A DNA stretch of 64,000 nucleotides. Source: Viscum album (taxonomy: Eukaryota; Streptophyta; Magnoliopsida; Santalales; Viscaceae). The notes below the pieces were generated by a model that made no database searches, was not told the origin of the DNA, and worked only from the letters and a program-made list of their open reading frames with translations. The position numbers and the translations under genes are program-made. Of the stretch, positions 13,001 through 26,395 are shown piece after piece (the first letter of the stretch is position 1; every line of letters starts with the position of its first letter). Location: the NCBI GenBank assembly GCA_963277665.1, contig OY728163.1:1901050644-1901114643 (forward strand), written 5' to 3'.

Positions 13001-16000
13001 TTTTATAATTGGTCCAAAGAATCTTCTAGAATAAAATATAAAATAAATATAATAACATATTTTAGAAAGAATGAAAATTAAATTTAAATCATATTATTTT
13101 TTTACCATCTAAACATTTTTTTGCTGACTAATACCTACCTATTTACGAAATATTTGTTTATTTTTATTATATTATCGATAAAACTAATTTAATATGTTTT
13201 AAATCATTTAAGTTCAAGGATTTTCTAGAAATGAGGTTTTAAAATAGTTTTGCAAAATATATATAGTTAAATCAAATAGTGTTACTACGTTTCCTCTCAA
13301 AAAACACATTTTCCACTACTTGAATGGTTTCAACCAAACAATGAATGAGTATTTAATAGAATGTTATCTGTATATGAACCATATTCAATGGTTCACCCAC
13401 TATCTATTTCCTAATTCTTGTGGCTAATGGAGTTTCCTATATTTTTAGAAAAATATAAAATTTGTCTCCACCAATACATTAGTGTGTTGTTTAACCATAT
13501 ATCAGATAAAAAAATATCCAAAAATATCATATGACTATTGGATTCTGAGAGGGAAATCTATTTTTAATTCATTTTATACTATTCTCATTTCAAAAACCCA
13601 AGATGATGAGGTGATGAAATAACATGAAGTGTTTAAAAACACTTTTGTACCTAGACCACATAATTAACATGTAGTTCTATGTAAAGAGGTCATATATTCC
13701 TTTTTTTACCCTGTATTACATGTCCTAAAAAACATATATTTACTAATATAATATTATATGATTCACCATTAAAAATAATATAAATTATTACATCCTAGTC
13801 AGAGATCATTGGATTGGAAAAGTGATGTGTTCCACTAATAGTAGGTACATCTACTAGTCACAAATGTAATATAATAGATACTTGTGTACAAATTATCTTT
13901 GGTTTATCATTTATAGTCACACAAAAGATAGCCTAAAATAGAAATCTACAATCATATAAGATAAATATTTTATGTGATACATATCCAACCAAACACATAT
14001 TGTAAAAAAATATAAAAAATCACAATATTTTTCAGTTACTAACAATCTCATAATGGTTAACTTATAGGGAAGTAAAATACAATCACATCATATGTATGAT
14101 GATAAATTATATTTTCATATACACCATGTGTATATTTTTGTGGAAAATACAATTCTTTAAGAAATCCTTAAGAGGCTTCCCATATGCACATATCTATGTG
14201 AAGAAATTTTGACATCATAATAAATATATGTATTATCAAGATGAATAGAGTTACAATTTTAATTACCAAGTTTATAAAGAAATCGAAAATTCAACATTTT
14301 ATATACACAATCCCTAATGTACAGAACCATTTCAGGCATTAAATCCATCCACTTTCAAAACTGGATTCATGAAATTTACCAAAGACATAAATAGGACCCA
14401 TGTTCCCCAACCAAAGTCATTATAAGGAGGAGATACCCAATAACCCCAAATTGAAAATTTAATTAAATTAAATTCTATTAAACCCCTTATAATGTAATTT
14501 TAATGCATTTTAATTATTTTGAAATATCTTTTTCATGCACACTAACATTTTTCATCAAATGAGTAACAACCCAAGTTAATGTTTTCAAGAAAAGTTTCAA
14601 GAATTATTTATTACAATGAAAATAATCTAAGATACTAAACCTCATAGTGTTCTTCATACATTTCATGGGGTAGATAATATGCCTTCCTCAAATGAGTTTT
14701 CCATGTACTATCAATGAATATTCATGTCTTATAGGGAATAGATTTCCAATGTATTATTTGGAAACCTCATATTTGAGAACCCTTTTATTGAGACGAATAA
14801 TTAGGGTATTTTAGGGAGTAATCAATAAAAATATAATTAATGAATGGATAAAAATAATCAATTAAGGATTCCATTAGAAAAACATATTAAATCTTAAATT
14901 AGGTTTAATATGGGATCATTTCAAAAATTTAATTACTAAAACCATTCATAAGACTACCATGTAAATAATTTTCCCTAGAATTTTTTACAATTCCCATGTG
15001 TGGTAAAACATTCTCAAGTATAGACACCATGATAAATTTAATGATACATTTTACATCCTTTTTAATATAGTAATTTCTTGAATCCCTGTTCTGAATAAAA
15101 TATTCCAACCCACATGGATGACCACCAGGGAATTAGGATGATTCCCCCCAATTTTCAACCAACTATAGTTATTACTAGGGAGTGGCCTATCCCCCAAAGA
15201 GTTTTTGGACCACCTGGAATAGATATTCCTGACCAAAAAAACCCAAAAATAATATAAATTTATTATTTGGACTTATTGATTCATAAAACGGGACATCCCA
15301 TCCACCACTCCAACCGAAACAATTGGTGACATAGTGTTTTGATTTCCTTTTCCCTTGGCTAAATCCAATTCCTACTGGCACAAAATATGTAGTTATATCT
15401 CAATCACATTGTATGAAACTATTTTTTAGAGAATCCTAGTGCTTTTACCAAACACAAACTTCGTCAAATAGTCCCAAAATAGAATCAAACCAATCAATAA
15501 TGTAAAGAATAAAAATATAATTTTAACATATCACAAAATAGGGGTTCCACAATTAGACCCTATGATTTTATTGGGAATCCACTGGTTTGTGAGTTAGATA
15601 CCATAATATTATATTGAATTTATAATTTACATGGTGGTGTTTATATGGTATTGTATTGGTTAGTAAAAATTTACATGATGTCATTAATTGGGCTATATTA
15701 TAAGAGATATTATCCAAACTATTCGATGAAATATAAGTTCCATGTTGTCTTATAATAGAGTATGAGTGTTGGGTAGCATTAACGAGATGATTCCTTACCA
15801 TGGTATATCTTTGGAATTTATTTTCATCATGGAATATCCTTGGGACTCTACATTAAAAGGCATTGTCATTTTGATTCCTTCTCTAGAGAAAATGTCAACT
15901 CTATTGATAGAGTGACATATCATGTGTTATACAAACTTTTTTAGAATAAACAATATGATTCTTATATTAATCATGTATCCATTCATCCTTATACAATTGA

Positions 16001-18273
16001 AGATCATAAGAATAGAGAATTTATTTAATTCACAAGAGATTCAAATTTTGAATTTTAATTTGCCTATAAAAATCATTGTTGATGAATGATTTTATATTTA
16101 CCTAAAAAATTATTTAATATAATGAATATGTGATATTTTCAAGGATTGTGTAAAAACTATGGGTATATAATCATTGAATTATAGTATAAAAATACTAAAA
16201 TTTTCTGTATAATCAATTATCATCCTGAATATTCTAGATCAATGTTTTCCCAAATTATAAAATGATTCCACTATGATAGAATAATACATTAATTATCAAA
16301 ATAAAGAATAAATGTCACCAATCATGAGTGGTAGTTAATATAAACCCCAATACATGAAAATAAATTTATCCAAAAAAACAGAAAATCCCTTTATCTCTAC
16401 AATAAATGTGACAATAAGTTGTTCAAATACACTAATAATAATGGATTAGTCTTGATATCTATTATTGGTCTCTTATATTATTATTAATGGAGTAATCATG
16501 CTCATTGAAAATCATAAATATTAGTTTCCAAATCAAACAAAAAACAAGTAAAAAATAATTATTCAGTTTCATCTTTATCAAAAGAATACTTTTCTAATTT
16601 ATAAATTACTATTATCAATATCCAACTATTTGTTTTATTATTTTTTTCAGATATTATTTTATTCATACCCTCAAAATAGTTACTGACGAGACCCAACTAT
16701 ATGAACTAGACCCTTAATATCATAAATCCTATAATCAATATCCACACATATATTTTCCATTAAAAATATATACCACATATATGAAAGGATTTCATATATA
16801 CAATTTGAATGACCCCATGGTAATGTCTAAAATTCCATTTTTAGGATTCACGTGGAAAAGTAGAATTTTATCAACTATTTATATAGGTCCCTATCCAATG
16901 ACACATTTCATTAATTAATATTTTTTTGGAGAATGAAATTCCATTTGATCAATAGTATATAAAACTCATGTATAATTTTTTTAAATAATAATAAAAGTCT
17001 AATAGTAACGTACCATAAGAATAATAATAATGATGTGTCCTTATCTAAATCATTTATCATTCATATCCCAATGATAATTATTAGCTTTCAAAAATTAAAT
17101 ACTTTCTACTCTACTTGGAGACAGTAAGGATATATATTCCTTATTTAGGTATTTATCATCCATTATACATATTTTGACCACTTTCATAATGGTTATTTTA
17201 AAAACCATCTCACTCACAAATTATTATTTGAATCCATGAAATACCCAAGACAATAGGCCTCATAAGACACATCAAAACCTAAATTTTAAAAAATAGATTG
17301 TAATATTTAACTCTGATTCATAATCAATAATAGATATGTCACTTTAATTAAATTCAATATATTACATTCTCATCTCCACCCCCATTATGTTAATTTAAAA
17401 GTACATGACAAATTAAACCTGAAATGAAAAAAAATCAAATACATTATCTTGTTTATATAAGAAATAAAATTCCACCAATGTCACAGTAGTCTCTTATTTG
17501 TTAATATTGAAAGAATACTCATCATTAATTATAATACAGATATTATATAGAATATAGTTCTAATATCTTTTAAAATTAAACTATCCTAAAAAATTTTATA
17601 TCATCCCCAATTATATGAGAATGTTATATTTATAAAACCCAAATAAAAAAAAATGGTGACAACACCACCTAAGATGGTTCTAACACCATATTTCAAGGCA
17701 GATTAAGTATTGATTATTTTATTTTCACCCACATTGGAGTATTATAGAAATATATTGAATAATAATTCACATTCACTTCATCTATATACCCTATATGGTA
17801 TTTTTCTCTCCCCATGTTCTTCTAATGAGTTTTGTCATAATTATATATTTATTCACAAATTATAGATATCCAAAACACCAATTTATTAAAAAAAATCAAT
17901 AAAAGAAATATAAAAATGAAAATACTATATAAAAAACCATTTTATCTTGAACAAATATTAGGTTTTTAGAGATTACAAGTGTTAACCGTGAACCACACCT
18001 TAAAAAGGCCATGGGGTGGAAACTAGCACTGAAGTTTTCAATAAAGCATATGAGTGGAATTACCCTTATAATTATAAGAAAAAATAAAACAAACAAATCA
18101 CTAGGCTATATGAGAAATCTAATTTCATGTTTTTGAAATAATTAAAAAATAAAAAAATTTCTAAAATAGTTACCATTAGAGAACTCTTTATGTTGTAACT
18201 CCACAAAACCCATCGAAAACTTTTCTTGGAGATAGTAACATTCAAAAAAATTATAAATTTAAATTCGAAAATA

Positions 18274-18295
18274 ATATATATATATATATATATAT
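18274..18295. repeat. TA microsatellite
   Basis: Uninterrupted TA dinucleotide run of about 22 bases. A shorter run lies at 23852-23866. Confidence 0.9.
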
Positions 18296-21200
18296 CAGAG
18301 TTTTTATTTTTATATGGGAATACATGTATATATAGTAATATTACCCTAAAACCTCACATTAAAATGTGAAATATGAGTATCGAGGGATTTGTGAAGGCAT
18401 ATTGAGAGGGGGTACATAAGAGTGAAATTGTTAAACTAGATTTTTTTTTCCATTTTAACTAAACCTATTGTCATTAAAAACTTTATAATTGATACACTAA
18501 ATAGATCCTCTTATATATTTCCAACACACCACACCACATTAAGTGCAGTAAATAAAATGTAGTAACAAACAATAATTTTTACAAATTTTTACCACAATGT
18601 GGGTAAATAATCCCTAATTTGTTCACGTAAATAATGTGACATGAATATGAAATATAATAATCTTATGAATAATGGTGTTAGAGATTAAAAAAATTGGGAT
18701 ATCATATTTTATCATTTGTCTATATTATATCATGATACATGGTATAATGATGACATTATCATAAATTATAATTGGTTACCAACAAAACATATGATTGATA
18801 TGTGATATGTGATATCAAACGAATGAATAACGTCCATGTCTTCCAATTTGATCCATTATTTTTGAATTTATTATATTGATTAATTATTTTTATACACCTA
18901 TATAATACATTTATGTGTTAAAATGGTTATGATTATAAATCCACAAGATATACAGTGCAATGGCTTCCATGACATAACTATCGATTCCCCCACAGAATTT
19001 ATAATAATAAGAGAGTATATAAAATTGTTTTGATCTATCAGGTTGATGGTAAATTCTTTCAAAAATCAACAAGTAGAGTCTATCTTGATTCTAAATGATC
19101 ATTTTTCTTTAATAGGAATGTATTTTCTCCTCTCTAGTGGTTCATGGACCTCTTGATATAAATATGCATCCCCGGGTTATTGCAAAACACTTGGAGGATG
19201 GAGACATTTGGTTTTTTATCTGGTGATCTCATTTATATATACTGAATAAAATAATAAAATATTAGGATTTATGTAATAATGGTAGAACTATGTTTTGTGT
19301 TCTTCATTTAATTTTTTAAAGAATTTATGTATAAATCAAGAATCTTTGGGATTAACATTAACTTCAATGATCATTACCAAAATCATTTCAACTGTATAAA
19401 AGAATTAATAATAATGTTATCAATGTGTTGTTGTTCTAAAATTTCTACTATCATTAATAACGTAAGGTGTTTGGGGCTGTCTCATTGTATATGATATAGA
19501 TGATTAATTCTATTATACATTTTTATAACATACTAATTCCCTATACCATAGAGTATGACATACATAATGATGGTGTTTTTTTTTCAATATTATTGGTTCT
19601 GATAGAGAATATCATATTCTATGTCTAATCCCTATATTTGAAAAAAACTGGCCATCTAATAAATTTGAGGATATAGTAAATATCATCACATATGACTAGA
19701 TCCTTGTGAAATTATATATCAAATGAAATAATTTAAATTTAATTTTATAATTAATAATTCCCCATTAGAATGCATAAAATGATATAGTTTAAAAATGATT
19801 AAATTTTTAAAAATTACTAGATTTTATGTAATTTTTTAATCTAAAAGCGTTATACACTGAAAAATAATATTTTCCCAAAATAAATTAAAAATGAAATGTT
19901 GGTATTTCCTTCTCCAGTTTTATAGAAAATAATATTTTTAATTGCTTTTCAGTGAATATAATAATAATATTACTAAAATGTTTATGAATTAAATATATTA
20001 TGTTCCTCTTAGTTAATGTTATGAATTTATTTTTATAAAAATAAATATAATTTCATTATATTCTTGGAATGAAAATTATTGATTTTTTAATCTATTGAGA
20101 GATCAATTTTTAATTAATGTTTTTATATTTAATATATTAGTTGAGTACAGTTTATACATATTAAGTTATATACTTAATTTAATTCATATTTTACATAGAT
20201 AAATGTATCCCTGGTTAGTTGGATGTTGCTTTTATTTTTTCATTTTCTTGGATTCTTATTCCATATTCTAGATATATGGTGGTTGTCTATATATGGACCA
20301 TTGTACCCTACTGTGTAAATTTATAAACTCATAATATTATTACATTCTTTATAAATATTTTATCTAAATTATAAAAAAGATATATTTGAATATGTTTAAA
20401 TATGTTTATTTTCTACTAACGGTGAGTAACATAAAATGTGTGTTGTGTAAAGAGTTATACAATTATATTTTTTGAACATTTTACATTAGTTTGTTTGAAT
20501 AGGGATTATTAAACCAAATTTTAAATGAATGATTATGAAAATTAATAAAAAATGATATAATATGTATGTTATGAAATGAAATAGAAATTATTTTAATATA
20601 CATGTAATTTATGCTAAAATGTTTATACTCTAATGAAAAACACTGAAATACAAATTCACGTTTTGTTTCCAATGAAGACATTTTTAAGAGCTCAATTATC
20701 CAACTGAGTGGGTAATTCCATAGTTAGGTACACATGAATTATATTCTTTAATGAAATAATGTAATGAGTGTCACAAATTTGATATTGGTCTTCTTTTCCG
20801 GGAGGCTGAAATTGTATTAGGTCACAAAAAGAATAGTGTTAAGCATTTCTATATGATGAATTGGGAAAAGGGATTTTCCACCAGCTATAAAAAATCATAT
20901 CTATTTTGATTATTATTATCCCTACCGAAATTACTATGTTCTAATGAATTTTTCATAATAGAATCATTACCTAGTTAAATTATTACCTTCACTCAAAAAA
21001 TAGATATGATATATGGGATCATTATTTTTAGTTAGAGTAAATTCATTAAAAATATTTGGTGACATGTTATAAAACACGTTATTAACCCACATATATTTCT
21101 CTATTTTATATTATGTATTAGATTGAGTAAATCATTTTGAGGGATATAATATGAATAACTAGTAAAAAATCTATAGATTGGTATATAATGTCAATAAGTG

Positions 21201-21838
21201 TTCTCAAATAAAATAATTAATATCATGTAAATATGAATGTTAAGAAAACCAACCTATTGAAATATGAATCATGGTTGATAGATAAAATAATAGAATAAAT
21301 CATTTTTGTTGATATAAACATAATAAAAGATTAATGATAATTTATTATTTATTAAGTAAATCATTATTAATGAAATTGAAAAATAGTTTCGAAATTGGAA
21401 TTCAACATTAATGGTCTATATATAACTGGTGGATAATGTATATTATTAGTGTTGAGTTAATATATTCACTTGATAAACACATATTTGATCTCTGAATCCT
21501 TTTTGGATCGGAATTGATTTTCATTCATAATTTTTTAGATCATTGTTTCTATATATAGGATTGAATTTTTTTATTGATTCAATAATATGATAAATTATTT
21601 ATATATTATAGATATTGATTGCCCATTCTATATTAATTAGAATAATATGTTAATAGTGAAAAATAATCCCACCTAATTTTGGTATTTTTTCCATTGATAT
21701 ATTAATAAAAAACACATCAAAAAACACAATTAAGATGAATTCTTAAAACCATTTGATAATGAATTATCTGGTTCATGTGGATTTTTTCTATTGGGCAGTA
21801 TGACCAAATAATTATTTACTCAAAAATTTGAAAGGGAT

Positions 21839-22210
21839 AGTGGTCTGTTAAAACCCATACATAGTGTTTTCTATAGACTAATTGAAACTCAACTATGTGG
21901 TGTGTTCTAATATTTACCTACTATAACAAATGAATTTATTCTATTCAGTTATGTGTTTTTGATGATAAAATACTAGGAAACAATTGAAAATTTCAAATAA
22001 TTTTATAATGGTGTACAAAATCAACATGAAAAATTTATTAAGATTCATTAATCACATTAGGGTGTTGGATACATCATCTAGGAATTAAATGATCACATAA
22101 GAGAATATAAAATAAAAAACAATATTCAATATAGACTACTACCTTGGAATGTTTTGTTTGAGTGTTTAAAAAATAACAAGTTTCAAATGGGTTAATCAAT
22201 GAGCATTTAG
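21839..22210 (+). pseudogene. Copia RT remnant C2
   Basis: Plus-strand frames give SGLLKPIHSVFYRLIETQL at 21839-21895, which fits the copia YGLK..WY.RL region. After one frameshift FILFSYVF and FDDKILGNN follow near 21935-21985, at the position of the YVDD active site. Further on DYYLGMF (about 22134-22154) fits the conserved YFLGIE block, and GLINEHLVY the following SQ.KY block. Order and spacing agree with copia RT. Several stops and at least two frameshifts make it non-functional. No LTR partner was identified. Confidence 0.5.
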
Positions 22211-24084
22211 TTTACCCCACATATTTTATGGGGTAATTCTATCAAAAATTTCTTATTCTTTAATTACTAAATTAAATTTTTTTAATATATATTATGTGTC
22301 ATTATAGGTGAAATGACGTATGATGAATATTTATAAAGAATTGGGGGTAAGAGTCACTCATATGAATATTGGTTTCAGAAAAATAGGATCCTATTATTGA
22401 AAGCTTCTAATTTGAAGTTTATAAAATTTTAACTATTGAAAATTAGTTTGATAAACCTTTTCAAATATTTTTTTTGAAGCCAATTTTGATATATTTATTG
22501 ATATTTAATAATTATATTTAGGATTCAATGGAAGGAATGTTGAAAATGAAGATGTTTGAGAACAATCAATAGGGCATTTTACTTAGATGAATTTTGAGAA
22601 TATCCACATATATTTATGGTAGAAGAAGAAACTTAGGTTGGATAAGGATTTAAATTTTCTAACGGAATTAAATATGATTCATATAGATATAGATGTTATT
22701 ATGAATATAATATTTAGATAATATTGGAATTGTAATTAACGAGATACCATTATTAGTTTTGATTCAGAGAAATAGTTAAACTCTATAGAATATTAAATAG
22801 AATCTAGCACACTCACCATGTTTGTATATCAGGTGATACAACCAACTGGGTATGATCCCTATGGTGTATATGTGTAAAAACGTGTTATTTTATAAAAATA
22901 TATTCTATATTAATTAATTAAATTTATTCAATAGATTTTGTTACATGATATACATTACATATCATGAATCACACAAAGAACCATGTTTAGCATGCCTTGT
23001 AAGAAACATAGGTTCCCTTTAAAACTTATGTTACACACAAGCTCAATTCATACAAAACAACAATATAGTTTTAATATTATTATGATAGTTATAACATAGT
23101 TTTCAAAATGTAGATAATTAATTAGATTAACTAAATTATGAAATTATACTTTAAACATGTTTATAAAATGAATTCATTTTCTACTGATTATTTATAAATG
23201 AAAATAATGTTTAACTGAATATAGAGGATTTATTTTATGAAAAACTATTTTTATAAATAGAAATCCATTTCATATTAATATATTAAATTAATCACTATTT
23301 GTGAAATATATTATTTAAATTTAATATATCATATATTTATTCAATTGATTAAAAAATTTCAAATTAATTTAATAGCATTAAGAAAAGTATAAATAAAATT
23401 TTAAGCATAAAAATTTCTATATTTCTTAGAAGGTTTTTTTACAAAATTTTAATGGTAATATTGATTTAATTTTTTTTTAAACTTTTATAAATTTTATTTT
23501 AAAAAATAAAATATATTTTTGAAAAAGTGATAACATCGTTCATTGACGTGTGGACTACCGCCTTCTCAAAGTGATGCGATTATTCTTTTTTTATATCCAA
23601 ATCATAATAATTATATATATGAGAATATATAATTATATATATGTTATTTTTTATATAATGGTAATTATTTAAACATAAAATTACTTTACCTTCTTTCAAT
23701 ATTAATAATTGAAAATGGGAACATTATTCAAACATACGTACAACCTACCATTTTTATGATCATAACATTGTATCATTTTTCATAACCATCATTAATATTT
23801 TATTGTATATATAATCTATGTACTAATGTGACAATTATTTCATGTTTATTAATATATATATATATATTTATATAATGAACTCATTGACCTTAGTTGACCT
23901 ATAAAATTCACTATTGACACATAAGATGAATATGGTAAAAAAGACCCAATGTAAACATAGTAAATTAAGTAATTATACAGAACATTATAATAATTAAAAT
24001 AAATTTTATAAATTTCAGGAAATATTTTATGAATAATTTAAATAAATAACTTATGTTTATTTTGTAGGAATATTATTGATGACC
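22211..24084. other. AT-rich stretch, probably copia C2 3' side
   Basis: No RNase H or LTR could be placed. A short TA run lies at 23852-23866. Otherwise nothing is recognised. Confidence 0.4.
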
Positions 24085-25040
24085 ATGATGAATCAGACTC
24101 TAGTAATGAGATTTTCATGCCACTTTTTACATCAAAGAGATAAATTTCATATTCAACACATACATCGGTTTTGTGGTGTATATACACACCATTTGATATA
24201 TATTAACAATAATTAACTTATATTAAATTGATTGAAAATTTGAAATTGATTATTATACCCTTTCAGGCTTCTGATTCTGATGTTACCACAGTTGTAAGAG
24301 AATTATTACCTTAATTTCAATTCATTGGGTTAAACTTCTATATAACTAGTATTATTATGCCATGAATATATGTGAAATTACATATGACTATTTTATATAT
24401 TATTTCAACATTAATTGTTTTTATTTACATATTTTTCACATAACTATTTCATTTATTTATTATCACTCCAATGATACGAGATTTGTAAGGTATTTTTATC
24501 TCACTTTTTACATCATTGATATAATTGTCGTTTTCACCACATGATTATTTTGTGTATTTTCTATATAGTGAATTTTAATATATTATATCACTATTAATAT
24601 TATATTCTTTTTATTAAAATGCTTCAATATTAATTTTCGATTTTCTGATTTAGATGTTACCAAAGTTATAATGGGATTTCTAGAATTACATTTGATTTAT
24701 ATTATACTTATGAAATATTCACCAGTTATTATTATTGTTTCATGAATATACTAACCATTAATGTATTATGTGATTCATATTCTTGAATTTATGCTGATTT
24801 TCATATCCCTTTTATGATCCTTATATCATTGGATTTACAGTTTCAATGTTACCAAAGTGGTAATGGATTGTTTTCAAAATTGTCCTTATTTGAGAAATTT
24901 GTTATGTTATACACATATATTCTTTAGTGATGTATTTATTATGAAAACTATTATCTTTATTTCACATTAACACATTATTTATAACATAATATTACACTTA
25001 ATTCAACATAGATGATTAATAAGTCTATTGTTATTTATAA
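24085..25040 (+). repeat. Degenerate tandem array, unit about 190 bp
   Basis: A motif of the form gatGTTACCAAAGTTGTAAt recurs at about 24282, 24473, 24656 and 24848, with an earlier decayed copy near 24095. Spacing is 183-192 bases. The parts between motifs also align: CACTTTTTACATCA occurs at about 24120 and 24503, and the block accagttattattattg..atgaatat at about 24720 matches one at about 24345. That gives roughly five head-to-tail units. The 60-codon open frame at 24362-24544 lies inside the array and is not a gene. The unit length is in the usual range for plant satellite monomers, but the array is short and strongly diverged. Confidence 0.7.
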
Positions 25041-25726
25041 TTGGGCACATTACATAAATACATAAAATAGGGAATACATAATATTTATAGAAAACTTCTT
25101 TAACATGATCATATTATTCCTTCATATAAAACACTACAAGGGGTATCCTGGGGACATAAAAAAGAAATGGGTTAGATATAAAGACCAAGTAAGGAATAAA
25201 TATGGAATAATATGAATAAATTATTACTTTTTAATAAATATGAATATCAATGGGTTATAAAACATGTGACAACATAAACCTAAATAATGATGCATTATAT
25301 AACATGATAAAATAAAGGAAAATGAGAAATATGGAATCAAATTAAAACACTAAATCATAAACAAAGTTCAATGATAAGTACTCAAAAATCAGGATGGAAA
25401 TATTTTCTTGATGGATTAGTCACAATCCATAATCCGATGCATGATGTCTCATGGAACTAACCAATTACCCAATGCATTTGAGCACTATATAATTCTAGTA
25501 TCACCCAAAACTTTCTTTTCATTTTCATAATTATGTGTTCCATATATATCAAACAATTTCTATTAATTAAACATAATATTTTATTTAACAATGAGAGATT
25601 TTGTAATATAAAAATTTATTTACCCAATCAAGAATTATTATTTTTATAATGGTGAACACCCTTGATAGTAAATGGGTTTGGTTTTCACTACCCAAATGTT
25701 TTGGCTTGGAAAATCTTGGTGATATT
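25041..25726. other. No feature recognised
   Basis: AT-rich sequence between the tandem array and the open frame at 25727-26143. Nothing recognisable on either strand. Confidence 0.4.
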
Positions 25727-26143
25727 TTAGGTACCTAACGGCATCAGATAAATACTTATGTAATGGGTCGATGAGAAATAAATTGGTCTCTCATCAATTG
25801 GAAATAAAGTGTATAATAATAGGGACATGAAAAAACATATCCCAACATTAGGAATTTTAAATATAAGGCATAATATTAAAAAGAAACTGTAATAAATAAA
25901 TGAATGATTTGATCCATTACATTGAGAGTGTGACTTAAATTTCTTAAGAGTAGCTTCTTGAAGGATTTGACGACCTTTAGGAAGAATATAGAGAGTGAAA
26001 GGAATATTACTTACCTGATTTAAATATTTTAAGTGAAGAAAAATCGTATATTGTGTGGGGTTATATAGTAAATATTTGGGTAATTCATTATCATTTCTAT
26101 AACATATGTTTTGGACTCTAAATAAAAAAATAACCAAAACCAA
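25727..26143 (-). other. Longest open frame in the window (138 codons), unrecognised
   Basis: This frame starts MVLVIFLFRVQNICYRNDNE and ends shortly before 25727. The middle (ILQEATLKKFKSHSQCNGSN) looks coding-like. The C-terminal half is very hydrophobic, which AT-rich noise also produces. It contains a good plant splice-donor match (CAG/GTAAGTAAT near 26013), so it could equally be an exon edge or part of a retroelement leader. It lies on the internal side of the minus-strand primer-site match at 26381-26393, where gag would be expected. I see no gag or other known domain, and a chance frame is likely. Confidence 0.2.
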
Positions 26144-26380
26144 AACCTTCCCATATTTTACACATATATTCTACAAAAATGGGAGTTAATTGAATTATTT
26201 TTTAAGGATGAAGACCTAAATATATAAAATAATACCATTTCTGATGTGGATGTGATACACACTCTAAAGTATGGGCATTCAAACATTAAAATATATTAAT
26301 AGTTTTGGGTAATCATAAATAATTTACAAAATTTAATTATATAAACATAACATCAAATTATTTTAAAGAAAAAAAATATT

Positions 26381-26393
26381 GGCTTCGATACCA
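26381..26393 (-). other. Possible primer binding site of a minus-strand LTR element
   Basis: The minus strand reads TGGTATCGAAGCC. Plant LTR retrotransposons that prime with initiator methionine tRNA carry TGGTATCAGAGC, so 11 of 13 positions fit with one small shift. If real, an LTR ends near 26396 and extends to higher coordinates, and the interior lies to the left. No matching pol remnant or second LTR was found, so the element would be truncated. Confidence 0.4.
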
Positions 26394-26395
26394 TT

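Larger units (their letters stand above)
7261..21838. other. Long AT-rich stretch, no firm domain
   Basis: I read this region in all frames without finding a domain I would defend. It has two TA microsatellites and a TATA-like TATAAATA at 8329-8336 (plus). A less AT-rich patch lies at 15051-15381, where two overlapping minus-strand frames of 61 and 64 codons stay open. Their products (for example KHYVTNCFGWSGGWDVPFYE) match nothing I know. Two weak integrase-like stretches at 13300-13420 and 19180-19620 are listed as rejected. Most of it is probably LTR or retroelement sequence decayed beyond reading by eye. Confidence 0.5.

Noticed and set aside
13300..13420. Possible plus-strand integrase of another gypsy clade (NGFNQTMNEYL..QWFTHYLFP)
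   Set aside because: Only a few residues match and spacing is off by several codons. No neighbouring domain supports it.
19180..19620. Possible plus-strand gypsy integrase (WRMET..FLSGDL near 19190 and GSDRE near 19590)
   Set aside because: The pieces are short, in different frames, and about 240 bases too far apart. Chance matches are likely in AT-rich sequence.
24040..24300. Apparent exon borders (tttgtag/gaat and ctttcag/gctt) suggesting a gene with introns
   Set aside because: The same segments recur as units of the tandem array, so they are repeat sequence and not exons.
24362..24544. 60-codon plus-strand open frame
   Set aside because: It lies within the 190-bp tandem array and is not conserved between units.
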